Shown here piece by piece: positions 43,926 to 52,301 of a stretch of 64,000 nucleotides of DNA (the first letter of the stretch is position 1; every line of letters starts with the position of its first letter). This DNA comes from Sphingomonas yantingensis (lineage in GTDB: Bacteria; Pseudomonadota; Alphaproteobacteria; Sphingomonadales; Sphingomonadaceae). The translations under genes were made by a program, and so were the position numbers. Location of the stretch: assembly GCF_014199325.1 (NCBI RefSeq), contig NZ_JACIJJ010000005.1, positions 80,902-144,901 on the forward strand, read 5' to 3'. Below the pieces are notes generated by a model. That model searched no databases and was not told the origin of the DNA. It worked only from the letters and a program-made list of their open reading frames with translations.

Positions 43926-44980
43926 TTCTTCACCTTGACGACCGGATCGGGGCCGGGGCCTTTCGCATCGTCGGCGGGACGGCGGAATTCGAGCGGGAAG
44001 TCGTTGAGCTGGCGCCAGAGTTCGTAGCCGACGCTGACCGTCTCGCCCTGGATCCAGCCGCGCACCTTGCCGCCCAGCCGGACGAAGCCGGCGCCGGGCC
44101 AGCCCGGCTTGCCCGGCATCGGTTCGACCAGCACGCGGAACAGGCCGGTGGTCTGGGCCGAGGGGTCGATCGAGCGGACGCGGCCGTCGAACATCCCCTG
44201 CGCGACCGAGGGCCAGCCGCTGAACTGGATCGCGGGCCACCCCTCGAACGCCAGTCGCACCGGGCGGCCGGGGCGGATGATCGCGACGTCGCGGCCGTCG
44301 ACCATCAGCTCGACCACGCGCACCGGCGCCTCCGGCGCGAGCGTCGCGAGCGGGTCGCCCGCCGAGACGAGCGTCGCGCCGGCGGCGGCATTGATCGACT
44401 GGATGCGCCCGTCACGCGGCGCGCGGACGAGCTGCGCCGACTGGCGGTTGAGCGTCACGTCGACGCGGGTGAGCTTGGCCCGAGCCTCCGCAAGCTTGGC
44501 GCGCTGGTCGGCGACCTTGATCTGCGTCGCTTCGTAATCGCGGCGTGCCGCCAGCCCCTCGGCCAGCAATTGCGCGGAGCGGCCGACGTCGATCTGCGAC
44601 ACGGCCATCGCCTGTTCGGCGGCGGCGATCTCGGCCAGCACCTGCGCGCGCTCGGCGGCGAGGCGGGCGAGGAGATCGGGGTCGTTGTCGGTGATCTTCG
44701 CGATCGGGTCGCCGCGCTTCACGAGGTCGCCGTCGCGGACGTACCAGCGCTCGACCCGGCCGGGGACGAGCGCGGTCACGTCCTGCACCCGGTCCTCGGG
44801 ATCGAGGGCGGCGACCTGGCCCGCGCCGGCCGAGGTCTGGACCCAGGGGACGAGGATCAGGATCGCGACCACGACCGCGATCGCGAAGAAGACCAGCCAC
44901 GCGACGACGCGCGTCACCCGCGGCGGCCGGATGCTCGCCAGCGTCGGGAAATGGACGATATGGTCAGGCTGGAAGGGCAT
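43922..44980 (-). CDS. HlyD family membrane-fusion protein
   Basis: The 352-residue protein has one N-terminal membrane helix (VVAWLVFFAIAVVVAILILVPWV). A lipoyl/biotinyl-like half follows (VTALVPGRVERWYVRDGDLVKRGDPIAKI), then a helical hairpin (RAQVLAEIAAAEQAMAV...) and the second lipoyl half (LVRAPRDGRIQSINAAAGATLVSAGDPLATL). It bridges the inner-membrane ABC protein and TolC. Its start lies 17 bases inside the ABC gene and its stop overlaps the tolC-type gene, so all three are made together. Confidence 0.93.
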   Translation of the reverse strand: MPFQPDHIVHFPTLASIRPPRVTRVVAWLVFFAIAVVVAILILVPWVQTSAGAGQVAALDPEDRVQDVTALVPGRVERWYVRDGDLVKRGDPIAKITDNDPDLLARLAAERAQVLAEIAAAEQAMAVSQIDVGRSAQLLAEGLAARRDYEATQIKVADQRAKLAEARAKLTRVDVTLNRQSAQLVRAPRDGRIQSINAAAGATLVSAGDPLATLAPEAPVRVVELMVDGRDVAIIRPGRPVRLAFEGWPAIQFSGWPSVAQGMFDGRVRSIDPSAQTTGLFRVLVEPMPGKPGWPGAGFVRLGGKVRGWIQGETVSVGYELWRQLNDFPLEFRRPADDAKGPGPDPVVKVKK

Positions 44981-46646
44981 CGCTGCCTCCTTCGCTGGCG
45001 AGTGCGATCAGTTCGGCGTCGGTGGCGCAGCGGCGCTGCTCGGTGGCGCCGATCCAGAGCGCGCCGTCGCGCACCAGCCCCTGTGGCCGTCGGGTGAACT
45101 GAAGCACAGTGGTATCGCCGCGCAGCCGGGCGAGTACCGCATCCACGCGCTCGGGCGGGAGCAGATCGTAAAGCGGCGACAGGACCAGCAGCTTGGGCCG
45201 GGCGAGCAATGCGGCGGCGAGTTTCAACGCCATCAGCTCGCCCACCGATAGCGGCCAGCCCGAGGTGGAAATGACGGTATCCAGCCCCTCGGCAAGCCCG
45301 CCGAGCCGTTCGGCGAGACCGACCGTCTCCAGCGCCTCAACCATCCGCGCCGCATCGCCCGAGGCGGCGAGCGTCAGATAGTCGCGGATCGACATTTCGA
45401 CGAAGCTCGGCCGGTCGAGCACCATCACCTCGGCCCGCAGGCGATAGGTGTCCAGCCCGCCGATATCGCGCCCGCCGATGACGACCAGGCCGCGCGCCGG
45501 GCTCTGGTGCCGCTTGAACAGCATCGCCAGCGAGCGTTCGACCCCCGGCGCGGCGACGACGGCGAGCTGTTCGCCCGCCGCGACCTCGAAATCGAAGCGG
45601 CGGCCGTCATGCTCGACGCGGGCCATCCGGATGGCGCCGTCCGCCGGTCCCTCGCCCTCGGCTTTGCCCGCTTCCTGCGGCACGTCCCAGAAAAGCGACA
45701 GCTCCTCCAGCCCGGCGGCTAGGTCGTACAGCGCCTCCAGATACGGCCCGAACTGGGCGATGCCGTAGAAGACGCCCGACAGGATCAGCTCGGCGGCGAC
45801 GAGCTGGCCGATCGACAGCTGGTTCTGGATGATGAGCCAGCCGCCGAGCGCGAGCAGCGCGGCGCTGGCGATCGCGTAGATGAGGAGGAGCGCGCAGGTC
45901 TGCGCGAAGGTGTAGCGGAAGTGGCGGCGGTGCGCGGCGACATAGCCCGCCGTCATCGCCTCCGACCTGTCCATCGCGAAGTCGAGGTGGCGGCTGGATT
46001 TGTAGAAGCCGTTCGACCCGCCGACGCTGTCGAGCCAGTGCGCGGCCGCGTGCTTGGCATGGCTTCGCGCGACCGCGCTGCGGATCGCGCCAGACGCCCA
46101 GAGCTGCCAGACGAGGAACAGCGACAGCGCCAGCACAGCGTTGAAGGCGAGAAAGAAGGGGTGGTAAAAACTGGTGACGATCAGGCCCACCGCGCCCTGA
46201 AGGAAGATGGTGAAGCCGCCGATGAGCAGGCTGGGCAGCGCTTTCTGCACCGTCATCAGGTCGAAATAACGGTTGAACAGGTCGCCGCGCCGGGCATCGG
46301 CAAAGAACGGGTTCTGCGCGTGCACCGCGCGGATCGTGATCTCCGCGACGATCCGCGCGAACAGCCGCCGCTCGAACTGCGCGAGCAGGTGGATGCGGAA
46401 GGCGGCGAGCACGCCGGCGATCAGCAGCAGCAGGAACAGCAGTCCGGCGAGCGTGAACAGCGGCGTCGGCAGCGCGGTGTTCGCGACCGAATTGATGAGC
46501 AGCTGGACCGAAATCGGCGTCGCCAGCGACAGCAGCGAAATGGCGATGCCATAGACGATCGCCAGCCGCACGAACGCGGCATCGGGGGCCAGCACCAACC
46601 CGATCCACCCTGCAAAGGCCCGGATCCCCGGGCGCTGGTCCGCCAT
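44964..46646 (-). CDS. ABC transporter-like membrane protein with degenerate nucleotide-binding domain
   Basis: The 560-residue protein has the fused layout of type I secretion exporters: a six-helix membrane domain (about residues 24-310) and a C-terminal nucleotide-binding domain (about 340-540). The latter keeps the fold but not the chemistry. The Walker A position reads A365-APGVERSL-373, with Glu and Arg for the Gly-Lys. The Q-loop Gln is Asp411, the signature is LSVGE (466-470), and Walker B Asp-Glu are Ser490-Pro491. The H-loop His is Arg519. ATP hydrolysis is therefore unlikely. No N-terminal C39 peptidase is present. The operon with HlyD and TolC is intact and in frame, so this is not simple decay. 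Confidence 0.9.
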   Translation of the reverse strand: MADQRPGIRAFAGWIGLVLAPDAAFVRLAIVYGIAISLLSLATPISVQLLINSVANTALPTPLFTLAGLLFLLLLIAGVLAAFRIHLLAQFERRLFARIVAEITIRAVHAQNPFFADARRGDLFNRYFDLMTVQKALPSLLIGGFTIFLQGAVGLIVTSFYHPFFLAFNAVLALSLFLVWQLWASGAIRSAVARSHAKHAAAHWLDSVGGSNGFYKSSRHLDFAMDRSEAMTAGYVAAHRRHFRYTFAQTCALLLIYAIASAALLALGGWLIIQNQLSIGQLVAAELILSGVFYGIAQFGPYLEALYDLAAGLEELSLFWDVPQEAGKAEGEGPADGAIRMARVEHDGRRFDFEVAAGEQLAVVAAPGVERSLAMLFKRHQSPARGLVVIGGRDIGGLDTYRLRAEVMVLDRPSFVEMSIRDYLTLAASGDAARMVEALETVGLAERLGGLAEGLDTVISTSGWPLSVGELMALKLAAALLARPKLLVLSPLYDLLPPERVDAVLARLRGDTTVLQFTRRPQGLVRDGALWIGATEQRRCATDAELIALASEGGSDALPA

Positions 46647-46700
46647 TGCCGTTTCTCCCTGACAGACGCGCTATCTGTAGGGGGTAGGTTATTGGAGCAA

Positions 46701-46737
46701 CGGCGCCCGGACTATATGTCCGATAGGGTTATCCTAT
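46701..46737 (-). promoter_or_regulatory. OxyR-type operator upstream of the exporter operon
   Basis: On the minus strand the sequence is ATAG-N7-CTAT-N7-ATAG-N7-GCCG. Three of the four tetranucleotides of the classic OxyR tetramer site (ATAG, CTAT, ATAG, CTAT with 7-base spacers) are exact; the fourth is lost. The exact part covers 46712-46737, ending about 65 bases before the ABC gene start and touching the stop codon of the OxyR-like gene. Position and spacing suit control by that regulator. Confidence 0.65.
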
Positions 46738-47633
46738 TGCGCAACATCGCGTAGCAATTGCGCAAGCGTGAGAAACGCGGGCGCGCGTCCGGCGCCGGAT
46801 CGCCACACCAACCCGATCTCGCGATACTGACGCCCGCCGGCGAACGGTCGGACGATCAGGCCGTCACCCTCGCGGATTTCCTGGCGGATGTAGAGCCGCG
46901 GCAACAGCGCCAGGCCCATGCCCATACCCGCCATCTGCCGGATCGCGTCGAGGCTGGTCCCCTCGTAATCGCGCAGCACGTGTGCGCCCGCCTGTTCGGC
47001 AAGCGCCGCGACCTGCTCGCTCATCCGGTATTGCGGCTGGAGCGTCAGCAGGCCGCGCCCGGCCAGATCCTCGACGGCGATCGTGTCGCGCTTCTTCAAC
47101 GGATCGTCGGCGGCCATGCCGAGGAACAGCGGCTCGCGGAACAGCCGCTCGACGTGCAGGCCGCGGTCGGCGATCGGCAGTTGCACGAGGATCACGTCGT
47201 GGGTGCCGTCGGCGAGCAGCTCGACCAAGCGGTTGGGCAGCCCCTCTCGCACATGGACGCGCAGGTCAGGGCTGACGGCGTGTAACTGCGCCACGAGCTG
47301 CGGCAGGATATAGGGACCGAGTGTCGGCGAGACGCCGAGGCGGATCGTGCCCGACAGCGCATCGCCGCGGCGATCGGCCAGTGCCTCGAACGCGGCGACC
47401 TCGGCCAGCACGCGGCGCGCGCCCGCCACCGCTTCGCGTCCCAAGGGAGTCAGGATCGTCTTCGTCGCACCGCGCTCGACGACGCGGCCGCCGAGCAGCG
47501 CCTCGACCAGCTGGATCTGCTGTGAGAAGCTGGGCTGCGACACCCCAGCCGCCGCCGCGCCGCGCGTGAAGCTGCCATGATCGGCGAGTGCGATCAGGTA
47601 GCGCAGCTGGCGGAGCGTCGGCTGCGTCGTCAC
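46734..47633 (-). CDS. LysR family regulator, OxyR paralogue without redox cysteines
   Basis: The 299-residue protein aligns with OxyR along its length. The HTH reads LRQLRYLIALADHGSFTRGAAAAGVSQPSFSQQI (in pieces) and the core SGTIRLGVSPTLGPYILPQL. Around the redox site a gapless match puts Arg203 and Ala212 where E. coli OxyR has Cys199 and Cys208. The protein has no cysteine at all, so it cannot sense peroxide by a disulfide. The start is GTG 47633, overlapping the stop of the 785-residue protein gene (GTGA). An OxyR-type site follows directly, before the exporter operon. Confidence 0.9.
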   Translation of the reverse strand: MTTQPTLRQLRYLIALADHGSFTRGAAAAGVSQPSFSQQIQLVEALLGGRVVERGATKTILTPLGREAVAGARRVLAEVAAFEALADRRGDALSGTIRLGVSPTLGPYILPQLVAQLHAVSPDLRVHVREGLPNRLVELLADGTHDVILVQLPIADRGLHVERLFREPLFLGMAADDPLKKRDTIAVEDLAGRGLLTLQPQYRMSEQVAALAEQAGAHVLRDYEGTSLDAIRQMAGMGMGLALLPRLYIRQEIREGDGLIVRPFAGGRQYREIGLVWRSGAGRAPAFLTLAQLLRDVAQ

Positions 47634-49987
47634 CGGGCGGGCAGCGTGACGATGCGGCCGGGGGCGTCGCGCAGCTTGAGGTAGAGCGTGCCATCGGCGG
47701 GTTTCGGCACCTCGATCGCTGGGCCGGTGAAGCCGTCGGGCACGGAAACGGCGTCGGTGAAGGCACGGGTCGGCGCCGCCGCCTCGATCAGGAACAAGCC
47801 CTCGCCGCGAAGCGTGCAGCGCGCCTTCGCCTCGCACTTCACCGGCTGCAGCGCGGGCAGGCGGACGAGCGTGGCGAGCGGGCGCCAGTCGCTCGCCTCG
47901 TTCGCGCGGGCGAGGCGGTAGCGCAGGGGGCCGAACGCCGAGGGGCCGAGCGCGGCGGGATCGAGCGCGGCGACGAGCACGTCCTTGCCCTGAAGCTGAA
48001 GCTGCGGCCCGGCGGTCAGGCGCGCGGTCTGGCCCGCCGGACCGGCGATCTCGATCGTGTCGGTCGGGGCGAGGTCACCGCCCGACGCGCGAACGGCGAA
48101 GCGCAGCGTCGCGCCGGCCGGGAGCAGCGGTTCGCCTGTTTCGAGCGGGGTGAGCGGGCTCGATCCCTCCACCCGGACGCTGCCGTCGATCAGCGCAGCG
48201 GCGATGCGCGGGGGACGGACGGTAACGGGGACGGTGAGGGTACGGCCGTCGCTCAGGAGTATGCGCGCGGTCGCATTGCCTGCCGCAGGTGCGGTTCCGG
48301 TGCCGGTCAGGGTGAGGCGATCCGTCTTGGCCTCGCGGGTCAGCGCTTGCGGCGTCGCGCGCAGGTCGCCGATCTCGACGCGTTCGACCAGGTCGAGGCG
48401 CTGGCCGGTCAGTTCGGCGGCGGTGTCGCCGGTATGGACGGTGACGGCCTCGATCCGGCTCGCCTCGCGATAGGCGCGCAGGGTCAGCGTCGTGGGCTTC
48501 GCCATGCCTGTCTCGCGCAGCTCGATCGACACGCGGCCGGCTTTGGCCTCGGTCAGCGGTAGCGTGAGGGCGAGGCGACCGTCGCCCTGCGGCTTGAAGG
48601 TAACGTCGCGGGCAGGGCCGTCACCGACGCGCATCGTCGCGCCGGTAATGCAGGCGGGCGCAGCGCCGCGCAGGACGAGCGTATTGTCGCGGCCGACGAC
48701 GAGTGTCGCATCCTCGGGCGCGGTCCAGCCCTTGCCGTCGGGGAATTGCAGGCGGAAGGCGGGGCCGGTCAGCGGCTCGAACCCCCAGCGGCCCTCGATC
48801 CGGCTCTCGACCGTGCCCGTCCCGGTCAGCGGCGCGGTGACGACATAGCCGCCGTGGTCGGCGCGGGGGCGAAGGGGTACGCGCTGGCCGCCGGCGACCA
48901 GCGCCATCTCGCGCGCGAAATCGGTCGAGTAAATGAGCGGCGCGCCCTCGACCGGCAGTGTGAGTGTGGGGTCGGCGCCGCAGAGCGGAGCGTCGGTCGC
49001 GGCGCGGAGGCGCGGCGGGCTGTCGCCGCCGATCGCGGGCATCGGCGCGACGATCACCGAGCGCGGCTTGGCGAAGGAGGGCGCGGTGTCGAGCAGGAGC
49101 GACATGCGATCCCCGCCGCGCAGGCCCAGCGCGGGGAGGTAGCGGAATTGCGGATTGCTGAACGCGCCGAACAATCGCGCGATGTCGCGGACGACGGCGA
49201 TATACTGGCTGTAGTAACCGAAGCCCGCCTCCCGCGTGTAGCTCAGTTGCAGCGCGAGGTTGGTGGGCGCGCCGGCGATCGTTTCGGCCAGCGAGCTGCT
49301 GTGCACGTCGGTCAGGACCAGCGACTCGCGATTTTCGAGCAGGCAGGCGACCTGATAGTCGACCACCTTGTCGAGGCATTCGGCATTGAGCTTGATCGCA
49401 AGGCTTTTCGCCAGCGTCGGCGCGACGCGCTTCAGGTGCGCCGGGTCGTCGTCCTCCTCCGACCGGATCGCCGCGACGAAGGCGTTGAGGCGCGAGCGGT
49501 CGAGCGAGGCGCGGTTGATCGCCTGGATCGCGCGGACGAATTCGCCGGGCTTGCCGCGCACCGCGCTGGCGATCGTCCCCTCCGCGCCGCCCGTTTCGGG
49601 GACGAGGAAGACGGCGAGCTGGCGCGCGCCCTGCGGCACGGTCAAAGTCAGGACGCGGTCCTTGTCTTTAGTCTTCCACGTTTCGGCCGAGCGGATCCAG
49701 TCGCGCGGGGGCGGGTTGGTCGCGCCGCTCAGGAAGGCGGAGACGAGGATGAAGCGCGCGCGCTGGTCGGCGGGCAGGTCGGCTTCGATGCGGACGGTGT
49801 CGCCCGCGGCCAGTTCCGGCACCTCGGCGATCGGCAGCGTCGCGGTGCCGCGCGTGACGCGGATACGCAGGTCCGGGCCGGGGAGGTCGAACGGCGCCGG
49901 GTCGGCGGCACGGACCGCGCCCGGCGCCGCGGCGGCGAGCAGCAGCGCTGGTAGGGCGAGGCGGCGCAGGCGGGGAAGCGAAAACAT
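47630..49987 (-). CDS. large exported protein of unknown function (785 residues)
   Basis: The protein has a signal peptide (LRRLALPALLLAAAAPGAVRAAD). A long, mostly beta-rich body with several Ig-like or bacterial-repeat-like stretches follows (for example TAELTGQRLDLVERVEIGDLRATPQ, FRLQFPDGKGWTAPEDATLVVG). A helical segment near residues 150-290 holds three Cys (AECLDKVVDYQVACLLENRE). No catalytic motif is recognised. It overlaps the OxyR-like gene (GTGA), linking it to the exporter locus. It could be a periplasmic or surface protein served by the exporter, but that is speculation. Confidence 0.8.
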   Translation of the reverse strand: MFSLPRLRRLALPALLLAAAAPGAVRAADPAPFDLPGPDLRIRVTRGTATLPIAEVPELAAGDTVRIEADLPADQRARFILVSAFLSGATNPPPRDWIRSAETWKTKDKDRVLTLTVPQGARQLAVFLVPETGGAEGTIASAVRGKPGEFVRAIQAINRASLDRSRLNAFVAAIRSEEDDDPAHLKRVAPTLAKSLAIKLNAECLDKVVDYQVACLLENRESLVLTDVHSSSLAETIAGAPTNLALQLSYTREAGFGYYSQYIAVVRDIARLFGAFSNPQFRYLPALGLRGGDRMSLLLDTAPSFAKPRSVIVAPMPAIGGDSPPRLRAATDAPLCGADPTLTLPVEGAPLIYSTDFAREMALVAGGQRVPLRPRADHGGYVVTAPLTGTGTVESRIEGRWGFEPLTGPAFRLQFPDGKGWTAPEDATLVVGRDNTLVLRGAAPACITGATMRVGDGPARDVTFKPQGDGRLALTLPLTEAKAGRVSIELRETGMAKPTTLTLRAYREASRIEAVTVHTGDTAAELTGQRLDLVERVEIGDLRATPQALTREAKTDRLTLTGTGTAPAAGNATARILLSDGRTLTVPVTVRPPRIAAALIDGSVRVEGSSPLTPLETGEPLLPAGATLRFAVRASGGDLAPTDTIEIAGPAGQTARLTAGPQLQLQGKDVLVAALDPAALGPSAFGPLRYRLARANEASDWRPLATLVRLPALQPVKCEAKARCTLRGEGLFLIEAAAPTRAFTDAVSVPDGFTGPAIEVPKPADGTLYLKLRDAPGRIVTLPAR

Positions 49988-50044
49988 GCGGCCCCTTAAG
50001 ACCCTGCCCGGCGCGTGGTTTCAACCCATTGGGTTTGGGGCGGA

Positions 50045-50077
50045 CCCGCGCGGCGCGACCGATGCGCGCCGCGCGGG
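50045..50077. terminator. 13-bp perfect GC stem-loop after paoC-type gene
   Basis: CCCGCGCGGCGCG (50045-50057) pairs perfectly with 50065-50077 around a 7-base loop, seven bases past the stop of the molybdenum subunit gene. No T-run follows, so it may be a Rho-type 3' stabilising hairpin rather than an intrinsic terminator. A second small hairpin (AACCC-ATT-GGGTT) lies at about 50029-50041, ahead of the 785-residue protein gene. Confidence 0.55.
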
Positions 50078-50083
50078 GAAGGA

Positions 50084-52297
50084 TCAGGCGACCTCGGGCA
50101 GCTTTTCGAGATGCTTTTCAAGGGTGATCGGATAGTCGCGCACCCGAACGCCGGTGGCGTTGTAGATCGCGTTGGCGACCGCGCCGCCGACGCCGCACAG
50201 GCCGAGCTCGCCGATGCCCTTGGCCTTCATCGGGTTCGCCTTGTCGTCCGCCTCGTCGAGGAAGATCACGTCCTGATGCGGAATGTCGGCGTGGACCGGC
50301 ACCTCATAGCTGGCGAGGTCGTGGTTCACGAACATGCCGAACCGCTTGTCGACGGCGAGCTCCTCCATCAGCGTGGAGCCGACACCCATCGTCATCGCGC
50401 CGATCACCTGGCTGCGCGCCGAGACGGGGTTGATGATCCGCCCTGCCGCACAAACCGCCAGCATCCGGCGGACGCGGACGACGCCGGTATAGCTGTCGAC
50501 GCCCACCTCGACGAAATGCGCGCCGAAGGTCGAGATCTGGTACGCCTTGTCCAGCCCGGCGAACTCGATCTTGTCCTCGCCCACCAGCTCGCCGCCGCGG
50601 CCCGCGTCCTTGAGGCTGGCCGAGCGGTTGCCGCTCGTCACCTTGCCCTCCTTGAAGGTCACGTCGGCCGAGTTGTAGCCCAGCCGCTGCGCCACCGCCT
50701 CGCGCAGCTTGACGCAGGCGGCATAGACGCCAGCGGTCGCGTTGGCCGCGCCGAACTGGCCGCCCGAGCCCGCCGACACGGGGAAGCTGGAATCGCCCAG
50801 CTTCACCACCACCTGCTCGGCGGGCACGCCCAGCATCTCGCCCGCGGTCTGGGCGATGATCGTGTAGCTGCCGGTGCCGATATCGGTCATGTCGGTCTCG
50901 ACCGTCACGATGCCATCGGAGCCGAGCCGCACGCGCGCGCCCGAGGTCATGTTCATGTGGTTGCGGAAGGCGGAGGCGACACCCATGCCGACCAGCCACT
51001 TGCCGTCACGGACCGAGCCGGGCTTTGCCTGACGCTTCGACCAGCCGAACTTCTCGGCGCCGGTCTCCAAACAGCGGACGAGTTGGCGCTGCGAGAATTT
51101 GCGGTCGGGCTTGGCGGGATCGACCTGCGTGTCGTTCTTGATGCGGAAGGCGACGGGGTCCATGCCGAGCTTCTCGGCCATCTCGTCCATCGCCGCCTCA
51201 AGCGCCATCATGCCCGGTGCCTCGCCGGGCGCGCGCATAGCGTTCCCTTCCGGCAGATCGAGTTCGGCGAGCCGCATCGCGATTAGGCGATTGGACCCTG
51301 CGTACAGGAGTTTGGTCTGCGCCGCCGCGATTTCGGGTGAGCCGCCGGGCTGGTCGCCCGATCCGCTTTCGTGCGCGATCGCGGTGATCGTGCCGTCCTT
51401 CGTCGCGCCGATGCGGATGCGCTGATGCGTCGCGGGACGGTGCGTCGCGTTGTTCGCCATCATCGGCCGCGCGAGCGCGACCTTTACCGGCCGCTTCGCC
51501 GCGCGTGCGCCGAGCGCCGCCATCACCGCATCGGTGCGCAGGAACAGCTTCCCGCCGAATCCGCCGCCGACATAGGGCGACATGAGGCGCACCTTTTCCT
51601 TGGGCATCCCCAGCGTCTTGGCGAGGTCGCCGTGACCCCACGCGATCATCTGGTTCGACGTCCAGACCTTGACGCTGTCGCCTTCCCACACCGCCATCGA
51701 CGCGAAGGGCTCCATCATCGCGTGGCTGTGGTCGGGGGTCGTGTATTCGACGTCGATCTTGACCGGTGCTTCGCCGAACGCCTTTTCGAAGTCGCCAACG
51801 CGGTCCTCCTTCGCCTCGTTGCCGCTATCGCCGCCGCCCGCGAGCTTGGCGGTCTTGAGACCCTCGGTCAGGTCGAAACGGCCCTTGGCGCGGGCATAGT
51901 CGACCTTGAGGAGGCCGGCGGCGGCACGCGCCTGTTCAAAGGTTTCGGCGACGACGATCGCGATCGCCTGATGATAATGGTCGACTTCCGGTCCGCCGAG
52001 CAGCTTCACGGTGTTGAAATTGCCCTTGCCGAGCTTGCCGGCATCCTCCGCGGTGACGACGGCGATGACGCCGGGCGCAGCCTTCGCCGCACTCGTGTCG
52101 AGGTTGGTGATCCGCCCCTTGGCGATCGCGGAGCCGACGACATAGCCGTAGGCGGGGCTCTCGACTTCCTTGTGATGCTCATAGGCATAGGGGGCAAGGC
52201 CCGTCACCTTGAGCGGGCCGTCGATGCGGGTGTGGGGGCGGCCGACGACCGTCATGGTGTCAATCGGGTTGGCGCCGGCTGGCGTGTCGAACTTCAT
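50084..52297 (-). CDS. paoC: periplasmic aldehyde oxidoreductase, molybdenum-binding subunit (PaoC type)
   Basis: The 737-residue xanthine-oxidase family large subunit has the substrate-channel and cofactor loops YVGGGFGGKLFLRTD, APGEAPGMMALEAAMDEMA, GSGGQFGAANAT and the catalytic Glu in GIGELGLCG. It carries no signal; like E. coli PaoC it would be exported folded with the Tat-signal Fe-S subunit. ATG 52297 (MKFDTPAGANPID) is 5 bases after the FAD-subunit stop. E. coli PaoABC oxidises aromatic aldehydes to acids in the periplasm as detoxification; the same role is inferred here. Confidence 0.9.
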   Translation of the reverse strand: MKFDTPAGANPIDTMTVVGRPHTRIDGPLKVTGLAPYAYEHHKEVESPAYGYVVGSAIAKGRITNLDTSAAKAAPGVIAVVTAEDAGKLGKGNFNTVKLLGGPEVDHYHQAIAIVVAETFEQARAAAGLLKVDYARAKGRFDLTEGLKTAKLAGGGDSGNEAKEDRVGDFEKAFGEAPVKIDVEYTTPDHSHAMMEPFASMAVWEGDSVKVWTSNQMIAWGHGDLAKTLGMPKEKVRLMSPYVGGGFGGKLFLRTDAVMAALGARAAKRPVKVALARPMMANNATHRPATHQRIRIGATKDGTITAIAHESGSGDQPGGSPEIAAAQTKLLYAGSNRLIAMRLAELDLPEGNAMRAPGEAPGMMALEAAMDEMAEKLGMDPVAFRIKNDTQVDPAKPDRKFSQRQLVRCLETGAEKFGWSKRQAKPGSVRDGKWLVGMGVASAFRNHMNMTSGARVRLGSDGIVTVETDMTDIGTGSYTIIAQTAGEMLGVPAEQVVVKLGDSSFPVSAGSGGQFGAANATAGVYAACVKLREAVAQRLGYNSADVTFKEGKVTSGNRSASLKDAGRGGELVGEDKIEFAGLDKAYQISTFGAHFVEVGVDSYTGVVRVRRMLAVCAAGRIINPVSARSQVIGAMTMGVGSTLMEELAVDKRFGMFVNHDLASYEVPVHADIPHQDVIFLDEADDKANPMKAKGIGELGLCGVGGAVANAIYNATGVRVRDYPITLEKHLEKLPEVA

Positions 52298-52301
52298 CGG
52301 A

